Origin: Turnera subulata
Taxonomy: Eukaryota > Streptophyta > Magnoliopsida > Malpighiales > Passifloraceae
Direction of reading: 5' to 3'
Assembly: GCA_028386065.3 (NCBI GenBank)
Contig: JAKUCV010000199.1
Span: forward strand, 21,010 to 85,009
DNA: 64,000 nucleotides
In this document: positions 12,227 to 21,346 of the stretch, one piece after another
How positions within the stretch are numbered: position 1 is the first letter of the stretch
How the letters are laid out: the number at the start of each line of letters is the position of its first letter
Program-made: the position numbers and the translations under genes
Notes under the pieces: model-generated
The model's input: the letters and a program-made list of their open reading frames with translations, nothing else
What the model was told of the DNA's origin: nothing
Databases searched by the model: none

Positions 12227-12913
12227 CTCCCCCTTGAATGTCATTTTGTATTAGGTAGAATATGCTTAGGGAGTTACTGCCTCGTTAAAAACCTTACCAA
12301 GAAAAACCCAGTGGGATAAAAACTTGGTGAAGGAAAAAAGAGTGCAGTGCGTATTCTACTCCCCCTCATTTTGGCCTCCCTTGATACCACGATGTCGTTG
12401 CATGCCAATCATCCTTGTCAGCTTTTGGTGGCGTATGATTTGTCCGATCACTTTTGATACATCACCACTTTAAATGTGGGCAGCATTATCTTCATAGTTT
12501 GTTGTTGGAGCACCTTTCTTGCCCTCTTGCTTTTGTGGTCCCGATGATATAGCAATTTCATGTGTAAACTTGTAGCAGATGTCTGTCTGTGCTTTTATGT
12601 GAATCAAATAATGGACCTGCATCTGCAAAAACTAATATCTTGCCAATAGACATAAACCAATAGCTTCAGGCTTTATGTTACTAGCAATATAAATTGTATT
12701 CAAATGGGATACTTCTGGACCAATCTAATCCATTCAAATAGCACGGCATTTGGAAGCTTCTTCAGGAGTTCTAATTTATATCACAAAAACACATATGAAT
12801 TACAAACGTAAGTAAAACAAATTTATGCATGTACTTTATACTATGCATACTCAAAACGGTTTAAATCATGTAAAGATCGATTCAGTATAATTTTTGTATC
12901 TTCCCGGGAATTA

Positions 12914-14932
12914 GTTGCTTCGAGCAACTTGAATCCTTCAGGGATCCTCATGCATATGTCATGACTTATGGATCCTTAAAAAATAGACTGTAATAGCATC
13001 CATTAGATGCATTTCTAATTTTTTTCATATATTGCCAGACTTATCAAAGATCGAAAATAATTGCATCCACCACAGGGGAGTTTATCTCCTCATAATTAAT
13101 ACCAGGTCGTTTGGGTAAAACCTTGTGCGATGTGCTGTGCTTTGTATCTCACTACTATAATTTTCTTTTCGCACAAATACCCATTTACAATCGACCGATT
13201 CCACATCACCTGGTGTACGGACTACAGGTCCGGAGAATTTCTCGCTTCACAAGCGAGTGTATCACAGCCTTAATTATATCTCTCTATTTTGGCCAATCAC
13301 TCTGCGCCTACATTCACCAATAGATGTAGGTTCATGATCCTCATTTTATTTAGCGCTATATTATAAATAAAACAAGTATTCCGTCGATGGTTATTTCACG
13401 TCGGTTCCATTTTATTTCTGACACTATAATTGAGATCTCATCATACTCATTTATTTTAGGTACCTGAGTTACTTCTGGAACTTTATCAATTGTGTCAGAG
13501 ACCTCTTCTAGAGGATTTTCCTCTTCTTGAGGACTTCTAATTTGAACCTCTACTGGAGGTCTTATTTTCTCACTGGGGTCATCTTATCTCTTTGCTCCTT
13601 TTTCTCTATTTCTTTGGAACCGAGTATATTCTATGCTTCTGGCGTACTTTGGATTCATTTGCATACTATACTTGTTCTTCTGGAACATTAATTTTTGAAC
13701 AGGAGCATTTGCAGCTGGTATATAAGATTTGGTCACTTTATGTGTCTGGAAATTGCATATCAATTTCCTGCAAATGAATCATCTTTTGAACTTCAGGTTC
13801 ACACTAATTTGTTTGAGGATCAACAGCTATATATTGATAATGCATTTCAATAATCTCTTAATCCAGCTGCTTATTTTCTCCTCCTGATGTTGGGTAAACT
13901 CTTTCATCAAATTAACAATAAACAAATCTCCAATAATTAGTCAACGGTTTCAATTACTTTGTAATTGATGGAGATTTTTATACCCAACATCTATTCCCAA
14001 CCTTTAAGGACCAGCTTTGTTATGCTGTGGTGGAGCATTTTATACTTGTACAACCAACAGTCCGAAGATGGGAGTTACTAGGTTCGTGACCATGAACCAA
14101 ATAAATGGGGAGACCTTATGATAACTTGTTGGCTTGATGCACACAAGTGCTGCTGCGTGTCAAAAACCATTTTCTCAAATAGTCATATTTCATCAATGGT
14201 CCTGCAATCAATTGTCAATGTTCCCCCAGATCTGTTTGGGTTTATTTCCAATGATATACGTTACCCATTGAAGAAATATACTAGCATTATCTAGACATAT
14301 AGTCTAATAACATAAGTAGGGATATGTACCCGCAAGTGGCTTAATCATTAAAATCAGTGCGCACAATGCCAACTTGCATCACACAATAGACCATCTAGTC
14401 GATGCATCGTAAAAATTACCTAGATGATCAACACGGCGGAGTTATTGGTCCGCGTACATGTCCTTAAATTATTTTCAAACTTGCTGGTCATTCCAGGCTA
14501 ATCTCATCTTACGAAGGCCGTATGATTAATTTCGCAGCACACAAACACGTGGAAATTCATTGATTGTAAAACTTCTGGTTTTTTCAATGAATGACCAAAT
14601 AAATTTCGTGCATCATTATTGATCCGGAATGGTCCAACCGGTCATGCCAACAATAAATCCATGAACCATCTTCAAGTTAGTGCCAGCTTCAGGCTGCTAT
14701 TTATTTGTCAACTTCAGGCTGGATAACTTAGAAAAATTATTTACCAGCTTCTGGCTGGTGCATACTAGCTATAAATTACATATCTATCAGCCAACTTCTA
14801 GTTCGTCTCAGCTTCAGGCTGTATAAACTTGTGTTTTTAAACAATTAAAATTTCTAGCTTCAGGCTAGAGCATTTTAGCTTCTGGCTGGCTATGTTAAGT
14901 TTCAATTACTCAACTGCTAGCTTCAGGCTAGC
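12914..14932. repeat. Cluster of short palindromes with shared CTTCNNG core (left cluster)
   Basis: Thirteen short inverted repeats have different stems around a pentaloop TTCNN (one TACTG), always closed by a C/G pair. Examples: 12914-12928 GTTGC-TTCGA-GCAAC; 13502-13514 CCTC-TTCTA-GAGG; 13519-13533; 13546-13560; 13673-13687 TGTTC-TTCTG-GAACA; 13787-13801 TGAAC-TTCAG-GTTCA; 14568-14582 AAAAC-TTCTG-GTTTT; 14684-14696; 14753-14769 ACCAGC-TTCTG-GCTGGT; 14809-14821; 14853-14869; 14916-14932 GCTAGC-TTCAG-GCTAGC. 12931-12947 is imperfect. Confidence 0.8.
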
Positions 14933-15159
14933 TATATATGTGCCAATTTTAGGCTTATTTCTGCCACTCATGTCGAAAAATATCAGAATTATTGGACAAT
15001 AATTAAAGTAGTGGCAAACTTTTCTAAAAGCAAAACCTCGAAGATTGAAAAGCTTTGGAGTTTACTGACAAATAATGCAAAGTTTTAATTATCGAAAAAT
15101 CTTCTGGATCTTTTCGGAGATAGAAAAAAGGGTCCACATTTGAAAAACTGACACCTAGC

Positions 15160-15243
15160 TGTCTAATCTCAGACTATAAGAAGGGGAGGCGGTTGAGATA
15201 GGAAGATGCAGAAAACTCAGAAAAACTCAACAAGACAAGAAAA
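15160..15243 (+). promoter_or_regulatory. TATA-like motif and leader of antisense ORF in copia copy 1
   Basis: ACTATAAGAAGGGGAGG at about 15172-15188 lies some 70 bp before the ATG at 15244, with an A-rich leader (AACTCAACAAGACAAGAAAA). The older copy has the matching AAGTATAAGAAGGGAGG about 70 bp before its ATG at 30721. The arrangement looks like a small plus-strand promoter inside a minus-strand retroelement. Activity is inferred only. Confidence 0.45.
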
Positions 15244-15846
15244 ATGCCTTCTCCAGCTACTATTTTCTTTGTTGAGGGTGCCTCTCTAGGAAGAAGAAAT
15301 AGGTTAGCTTATAGCATGGTGAATGAGCAGCAAGAGGAATTACCGAATGATCTGGCGAGAATTCCTCGTTTAGTGTTTGTTGATGAACTATATTCATCTA
15401 GATTCTTTGTAATTCCTATGGGAGAAACATTCTTCCTAGAGGACCAAAGCAATCTAAGGGCTTCCTTTTATGGCTCGGCTAACTCTATTATGTTTTTCAT
15501 ATCTAATAGACTGCAGGAATTTCAGCTAGAGCCTTCATGTCAAATTTTAAATCAAAGCAGTTATTATCAGGTTTCCATGATGGCTCGGAGCGTCCCAAGG
15601 GTGACTGGGTTACCGCCTACATGGCCTAAGGTACGACTTCTACTATGGAATTGCAGGGGAGTAGCAAGAAGGTCCCAAGATTTTGTGCGTACCTTAAGAG
15701 ATCTAAAGAATCAGTACAAGCCCAACATGGTACTGATTACTGAGACTATGTGGCAAGCAGGAGAAAATCATGGTGTTATCCCACTCCGTTTTCCTGCAAC
15801 GAATCGGTTTGAGATACCTGGAGAAAATAATATAGGTGGCATGTAG
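15244..15846 (+). CDS. Antisense ORF captured in copia element, LINE-like endonuclease N-terminus
   Basis: A 200-codon ORF from ATG 15244 to TAG 15844-15846, opposite to the host copia element. Residues 1-115 (opening MPSPATIFFVEGASLGRRN) are not recognised. From about aa 127 on it reads VRLLLWNCRGVA and later MVLITETMW. These are the first two motifs of the APE-like endonuclease fold of plant LINEs, giving the catalytic Asn of WNCRG and Glu of ITET. The rest of the nuclease and any reverse transcriptase are missing. In copy 2 the codon matching the TAG reads TGG, so the original frame was longer. It is best seen as the 5' end of a LINE or LINE-derived gene fused to an unknown N-terminal domain and carried by the copia family. 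Whether it is expressed is unknown. Confidence 0.6.
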   Translation: MPSPATIFFVEGASLGRRNRLAYSMVNEQQEELPNDLARIPRLVFVDELYSSRFFVIPMGETFFLEDQSNLRASFYGSANSIMFFISNRLQEFQLEPSCQILNQSSYYQVSMMARSVPRVTGLPPTWPKVRLLLWNCRGVARRSQDFVRTLRDLKNQYKPNMVLITETMWQAGENHGVIPLRFPATNRFEIPGENNIGGM

Positions 15847-16153
15847 TTCTCCTGGAACGACAACGTTAGGGTCAACATTAATGGTGAGGCCCAGAGTTTC
15901 AGGGTTAATGTGAGCCCAACAGATAGATTACTGTTTAAACATATGTATGAGAACCATTCTTCTTTGAATGTTCTCCAGTTATGGATCCGTTTATGCAATA
16001 ATAATGTGCATGTTTACTTTGAGCCTTTTTCATTTATTATCTCATTTATGTCCACAGGCACAAATAATTATACTGTCTTATTCGCTTCGGGGAATAGATC
16101 AGAGTCAATTTATTGGGATCCATAATAATTCATTTTATTACTGGGGGTGTTTG

Positions 16154-16732
16154 TACTCTTCAAGAGTATATGCTCTTCCAGAGCGTAAATGTACGATCTT
16201 CTAGATCATATTAAAACATGCGTTCTTCAGGAACATATTCGGATTTATGCTCTTCTGGAGCGTGTTTACTCTTTTTCTCATTTCGAGATGTCATAATATG
16301 TTATATTGACATCCACACATATAATTCTCCCCCTGTGGGTGTCAATTTTGCATTATCTTCGAGACTAATGCTTGATGCATTATTCTAAAAATAATTATTA
16401 AGTACTGAAAAGTAAATAAAATAAATTGCAATGCGAGATAATTTAAACTGAACATAAAATAAATTGAATATAAAATGAATTGCTCCTTCAGGGTAAGCAA
16501 GTATAATATCCACCTTCTGGTGGTCATATAATTTCCATCTTCTGGTGGTAATAGTTTTTATTTTCGATTTTCCTTTGAAGGATCTTCAGGATCTTTTGAA
16601 CGGTAAGACTTCCAGTCTTCGTTGTATTTTCTTTTATTGAGTCTGCTGGACTCTTATATTTAGTCTTCCAGACTATTATCATGTAAATTCCTGTCTGCAT
16701 TTGATACCCATAATAAATTTCTTCTGGAAATT
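16154..16732. repeat. Cluster of short palindromes with shared CTTCNNG core (right cluster)
   Basis: Eleven further hairpin-forming units: 16154-16168 TACTC-TTCAA-GAGTA; 16172-16184; 16195-16207 GATC-TTCTA-GATC; 16222-16234 GTTC-TTCAG-GAAC; 16247-16263; 16510-16523 CCACC-TTCT-GGTGG; 16581-16593; 16605-16619 AAGAC-TTCCA-GTCTT; 16639-16653 GAGTC-TGCTG-GACTC; 16661-16675 TAGTC-TTCCA-GACTA; 16716-16732 AATTTC-TTCTG-GAAATT. Stems differ from unit to unit while the loop stays alike. Confidence 0.8.
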
Positions 16733-16792
16733 ATAAGGGTCTTGAATAACATTATTTAAATAAAATTAAAGACTGAAATGAAAGAAATAAAC

Positions 16793-17090
16793 ATGGGCCT
16801 TTCGTTAATTAGCCCAATAAAGAATTAAATAACAAAAAAATTAAAAGCAATGGGCCTTACATAAATTAGCCCAATTAAAATAAAAGACTAAAAATTAAAT
16901 GCAATGGGCCTTTTATAAATTAGCCCAATAAAAATTAAATTATCGCAAAGTAAATGTGGTGGGCCTTATACGAGCCCAATAAAATCGTAAAGAAATTAAA
17001 ACGAGAAATTAAATACAATGGGCCTTATATATGCCCAATTAAAATGTAAAGAACAGAATATTAAAATATAATGGGCCTAATATAAGCCCA
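16793..17090. repeat. Six GGGCC...GCCC inverted-repeat units in copia leader
   Basis: TGGGCCTT/A followed 5-12 bases later by GCCCA(A) recurs six times, spaced 50-60 bp apart (near 16795, 16851, 16904, 16960, 17019, 17073). AT-rich spacers such as AAAATTAAAT separate them. Each unit is a short hairpin with an AT loop. Confidence 0.8.
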
Positions 17091-17130
17091 AGCTTAATAT
17101 AAATGAAAAACAATAAAATAAATACAATAG

Positions 17131-17290
17131 CCTTCCGGGCTTCCCGGGAAAAATCCCGAGACACTGAATTCCGGCCAAACACTTCCGGGCTTGCCGGGAA
17201 AAACCCAAGATGTCAGATTCCGGTCAAACACTTCTGGGTTCGCCGGATTCCGGCCGAGCACTGTACACGGTCGTCGGATTCCGGCCAAAA
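17131..17290. repeat. 50-bp GC-rich tandem repeat in copia leader
   Basis: ACTTCCGGGCTTGCCGGGAAAA-type units start at 17131, 17181 and 17231, separated by ATTCCGGCCAAACA. A partial GTCGGATTCCGGCC follows near 17272. The open frame across it on the minus strand is a by-product of the repeat. Confidence 0.8.
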
Positions 17291-17449
17291 TCACTGTTCA
17301 CCGTGCAGGAAAATTTCCCCGAGAGGACCATTAATGGTTTATTTACCACCAATAACAATAAACTATTCATGCTGTTGGTTTATCCCTCATATATTTTGCA
17401 AAATTATTTTTTTCTTTTTTTTTATTTCGGATTGGGCCTTGAATAGTGC

Positions 17450-18110
17450 GAGCCCAGACTAAGGCAAAGCGCCCATAACAGGCCTGCCTGAGCCCAGGCT
17501 CAGCACCAGCCCAAGACCCAGAACCGGCCCACATCACTGAGCCCAGTACTCAAAACCCAGGATCCGTCTGGACAAGTGGGTCGTCTTCAACCCAAGAACC
17601 ACACGGGTTCTATGACGGGCGGCGCGACGACACAAGGGCAGCGGCACGAGGCGTGACAGGCGGCGCGGGCGACGAGCAGGCTGCGGCGAGGTTGATGGCG
17701 GTGAGAGGAGTCGGCAATGGTGGTTATCGCGAGCTGCAAGGCGTCGTGGGGTTTGTCTCCATGTCGCGGTGGCTCCTCTGGCTATGGCGGGCGAGCACGG
17801 CGTGAGCAACCGACAACGATGAGGGGAAGGAGCTGCGGCCACCGTGTACAGAAGGAGGAGGACCCGACTCAGCTGCGGCCACCTTGTGCAGAAGGAGGAG
17901 GACCCAACTCGGCTGCAAAGGGTCGTCGGGTCTCCTTGTCGGGTTTCCTGCTGTGGACGGCGCGTCCGACGGCTTCAATGGGTGGAGGAGGCGCCGTTCA
18001 ATCGGCGACGGTGAGGGGAACACGCCAGTGGTGGCTATGTCCCGAGAAGCAGTCCGGAACGCTAGAGGTAAACAGTGCCGAGGGTGACGAACTGTTCATC
18101 TCCTTCCCAG
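17450..18110. other. GC-rich block in copia copy 1
   Basis: Distinctly GC-rich sequence inside an AT-rich element. It contains a 40-bp tandem duplication (AGCTGCGGCCACC at 17831 and 17871, with GAAGGAGGAGGACCC in both). ORFs exist on both strands, but they are Ala/Arg/Pro-rich and match no gag domain I know. It may be captured host sequence or a highly derived leader. Confidence 0.5.
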
Positions 18111-18198
18111 TTTTCTTCCAGTTTTTTTTCTTCTTCTCCTTGTTTTTCTGCTCAGGTATTTTGCACTGATTTTGTTCTCAGTTGATTAGAGCACGTTT

Positions 18199-18210
18199 GT
18201 GCTGATAACG
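18199..18210 (-). promoter_or_regulatory. Primer-binding site matching tRNA-Ile anticodon arm
   Basis: In element sense the 12 bases next to the LTR read CGTTATCAGCAC, the complement of GUGCUGAUAACG. Cytosolic tRNA-Ile(AAU), as I recall it, has GUGCUAAUAACG across the anticodon loop. The single difference falls on wobble base 34, which is inosine in the mature tRNA and would be copied as C. The relative at 32352-32373 matches over a longer stretch. Confidence 0.6.
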
Positions 18211-18420
18211 TGTTGTAAATAGCGTGTTTTTATGCACTGAAAATTTACTGAATGAAGAGAAGCAAGAGGGGAAGGAGAAGGAGGAAGATGAACTCGGCTC
18301 AAACTCTTATTTCGTCATTCCATTTCATTCCAGGAAATACATGAGTGTATTGGCTTTATATAGCCACGTTAAGAAGAAAAAGACAGATATAGGGTAGTTG
18401 ACATTCACCCTTTTCTAACA
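18211..18420 (-). repeat. Copia copy 1, 5' LTR (right)
   Basis: Same 210 bp as the left LTR. In element sense it reads TGTTAGAAAAGGG...CTATTTACAACA, followed by the primer-binding site. Confidence 0.93.
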
Positions 18421-18425
18421 AGTAC

Positions 18426-19038
18426 TCCATAAAAATCAAATAAAGGCAAGTTCTGAAACTGTGTGGGCTGATGCTGAAAGATAGGATTTGGACACACGCA
18501 TAGAGGAATATACTATAACTAGTACGCATCCTCATGAGATACACGCGCGTGGAAATTAGGTTTGATTATATCGTAATTATATTTTTTTTGTTAATTAATA
18601 CTATTTACATAATATTATTTATTTCAAAAGAATAAAATGGAATTTGGAATATCTTAAATCTTAAGTTGGAAAATTTACTCCCATGATTTTATCATTATTT
18701 TGAGAAATAGATAAAAAAAAAATAATGAAGATAGTTGTATAACAAGATAATTGTTATGGAACAAAATAGGTAGAAGTATCTTTATAGGACCTCAGTTAAC
18801 TAAAAATATTCAGTTTAGGTATCGAGTTACAAAAAATTCAATTTCTCCTCCTAGCTACAATATTTCATCCAATTTGCGTACTCAGTTGTCCCAATTTCAC
18901 TCAAATCGCCCAAAATCAAAATTGAAGTACTATTCACCCAATTTGGCATGTGCTGGAGGCTGACACAGATGCGCCAGGTGGCTGCCCGCGCCCGGTTGGC
19001 GCCCTTGACTGAGGTGGACAAGTAAAAAGAACAGGGCA
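18426..19038. other. Intergenic, no gene recognised
   Basis: AT-rich sequence between the copia TSD and the start of the SIRE-like LTR. No domain or RNA gene is seen. Confidence 0.45.
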
Positions 19039-19767
19039 TGTTGGGGTCTCAAATTAAAAAATATTTTAAAGTGCAAGATGAATATTTTGTTAGCCCAAAT
19101 AGGCCTGAGAGGGGGGAGGGAGGGGGTGAATCAGGCTACCCCTTAATCGCGGTTGGTTTCAGACCAACCAAATGGTTTCGTCACAAACCACTTACCCGCA
19201 AAACAAACAACCAGAAATATAAGAGAGCAGAAAGAAGAGAGAATGACACAGTGATTTATAGTGGTTTCCCCTCACCAGGTACCTCCACTACCTAAAGGAC
19301 CCTCATTTAGGATTTCAAGCTCTCACTAACTTAGGTTTTTGCGGGATCAACCTCAACCTATTACAGAAACTAAGCTTTTGCAGGCTAAGCTCTAACCTTT
19401 ACAAGAAACAAGCTTTTACAGGCTAAGTTCTAACCTTTACAAGTTTTTCCCAAGCTAAACTCTAACCTTTCCCCAAATCTAATCCTAGATTTGAGATCCC
19501 AGCAAAACTACACACTAATCTTGCCTAAAACACTACCCTTTGTAACAACTTGGAGAACAAGAATAATCACAAGTGTAAGCTCAACAAATATCTCAGATGT
19601 AAGCATAATTGCAGACTTTAAAGCAATTTTCAAATTGGCTGGGATGCTTTTCCAAGAAGCAATCCTCTTCCTTATACAGAGCTTGAGTAAGTGGGAGTAG
19701 GTAGAAAGATCTTCATCCAACGGCTCTAAAGTACCCATCAGTTCATCATCCAACGGCTCTTAGGTAC

Positions 19768-20771
19768 AAATCTGTGACACCCGGGGTCTATGAGGTCGGG
19801 AAGTGGACGCCGGTGCCGGAATGAGCATGGATAAGGAGCGGCTTCCAACGGGCTTCTAGATAGAGAGGCACAGGAATGAAGCGAATCCAAACAGGAATAG
19901 AAGAGATCCTGAGACTATGTAGGGATGGGGCTGCAGAGTTGGCGCGATTTCATAATTATACGGTTACGGGACTGTATAATTAAGAATAGCTCAAATGAAG
20001 TGATTTCGAGGTTGTACAGGTATGAGACTGTACAACTGTGAATAACTTAAATGGTTTGATGGGTACTAGCTATATCAACAAGGTGCACCTACCTTTTCGG
20101 TGCTTATTCTAGAAAAACTCCAAAGTTAAACGTGCTTGACTTGGAGCAATTTTAGGATGGGTGACCTCTTGGGAAGTTCTCCCCAGAAACGTGCGAGTGA
20201 GGACAAAGCATGTTGGAAAGGTCCCGTATTGGTTTGTAGTGATAGTCGACAAGCCGGGACGTTACAGTTGGTAGCGGAGCCCAGAACTCCCCTAGTACGG
20301 TGCGGGGTTCGGGGACGAACCTAGCTGAAGCTGGTGGGCTTGTGACACCTGGGGTCTATGAGGTCGGGAAGTGGACGCTGGTACAGGAATGAGCATGGAT
20401 AAGGAGAGGCTTCCAGCGGGCTTCTAGATGAACGGGCATAGGAATGAACCGAATCCAAACCAGAATAGGAGAGATCCTAAGACTGTGTAGGGATGGGGCT
20501 GCAGAGTTGGGGCGATTTCATAATTATATGGTTATGGGACTGTATAATTAAGAATAGCTCAAATGAAGTGATTTCGAAGTTGTACAGGTATAGGACTGTA
20601 TAATTGTGAATAACTTAAACGGTTTGATGGGTACTAGCTATGTCAACAAGGTGCACCTACCTTTTCGGTGCTCATTCTATCCCTGGAAACGTGCGAGTGA
20701 GGACAAAGCATGCTGGAAAGATCCCATGTTGGTCTGTAGTGACAGTCGACAAGCCGGGACGTTACAAAATC
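19768..20771 (+). mobile_element. Cassandra TRIM retrotransposon
   Basis: LTRs 19773-20266 (494 bp) and 20341-20766 (426 bp) start TGTGACACC and end GGGACGTTACA. The TSD AAATC is perfect (19768-19772 and 20767-20771). The interior is only 74 bp: PBS-like TTGGTAGCGGAGCC, then a GGGGTTCGGGGACGAACC palindrome and a short purine-rich end. There is no coding capacity. The left LTR contains a 5S rRNA-like domain, the hallmark of Cassandra. The right LTR lacks 68 bp covering the core of that domain. It sits inside a SIRE-like LTR. Confidence 0.92.
20080..20185 (+). pseudogene. 5S rRNA-derived domain in Cassandra left LTR
   Basis: AACTCCAAAGTTAAACGTGC and GGATGGGTGACCTCTTGGGA closely match the internal control region (A box to C box) of plant 5S rRNA. 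The 5S 3' stem is not intact. In Cassandra this domain is part of the LTR and is thought to supply a Pol III type promoter. It is not a functional ribosomal gene. The matching core is deleted from the right LTR. Confidence 0.88.
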
Positions 20772-21346
20772 AGTCTTCAGAGTTGACTCCATAATCCACT
20801 AGCTGGTTTTGGGTTTATTTTTGGAAGTCCACTCTCTTTGCAGCTCAATTTACTTGAAAACATTCCATTTTCGGCAATCCGAGACCATAAGTGTGGACCA
20901 CAATTGATAATTGAGCTTGAAGGTGAGAGATAAGTGTTACAGGTCTTCATCTCTGCCACGAACCACTTTCTCTGCCCGTTGGAGTAGTTGGGGGTTGGGG
21001 TTTAATGCTGTGAGGACCACATGGGCCACCAGCCACTTGCAGCAGGACCATTTCTGATGTTGACAGTAAAGTGTGGTTTCTTCCAGAAACTAAGTCCGTG
21101 GTTTTTATGTGGTTCTTGTAAGAAACCACGCTGCATGTTAATCAACACAAATATATGCAAACATCTAACCAAGTTTGTTAATCATCAAAATCAATATATA
21201 ATTATTCACTAAACATGATTAGTCATTGATAATTCCTATTAAGCTCATATTTAGGTCATCAATCTCCTCATTTTTTTTGATGATAAATATTGTGTTGATT
21301 TCTGCAAAAATCAAGGTTAGTTAAGATATCACAATATATAAGCACA

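Larger units (their letters stand above)
12012..18425 (-). mobile_element. Complete non-autonomous copia retrotransposon (copy 1)
   Basis: A 6.4-kb element (12017-18420) with 210-bp LTRs that look identical by eye and a perfect 5-bp TSD AGTAC (12012-12016 and 18421-18425). It lies in minus orientation. The polypurine tract (read on the plus strand as CTCCCCCTT, 12227-12235) abuts the left LTR, and the PBS abuts the right LTR. LTRs start TGTTGTAAA and end TCTAACA. A decayed integrase trace (CGATGCATCGACTAGATGG on the minus strand near 14390-14410) places it in copia, but no open gag-pol survives. Instead the interior is a mosaic: hairpin clusters, an antisense 200-codon ORF, two sets of leader repeats and a GC-rich block. 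Identical LTRs imply recent insertion, hence mobilisation in trans. Confidence 0.92.
19039..21346 (-). mobile_element. SIRE-like copia 3' LTR, interrupted by Cassandra
   Basis: The plus-strand start TGTTGGGGTCTCAAATT (19039) and end AAGCACA (21346) give TGTGCTT...CCCCAACA in element sense. It is directly preceded by the polypurine tract GCAGGGGGAG. The LTR is about 1.3 kb once the 994-bp Cassandra insert and its 5-bp duplication are removed. A C-rich block typical of SIRE LTRs (GATTCACCCCCTCCC in sense) is near its end. Upstream of it the element has further CTCCCCCT tracts and a VDAKK-type motif. Only the 3' end of the element is present, and the 5' part is missing. Confidence 0.65.

Noticed and set aside
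12914..16732. CRISPR-like array from the repeated CTTCNNG units
   Set aside because: Units are not direct repeats with spacers, stems all differ, and this is a plant nuclear retroelement.
17534..18169. ORFs of 100-150 codons on both strands in the GC-rich block
   Set aside because: Composition-driven, Ala/Arg/Pro-rich, open on both strands, no known domain. Kept only as a GC-rich block.
20080..20185. Functional 5S rRNA gene
   Set aside because: Only the internal control region matches, it is embedded in a Cassandra LTR, and the 5S end stem is missing.
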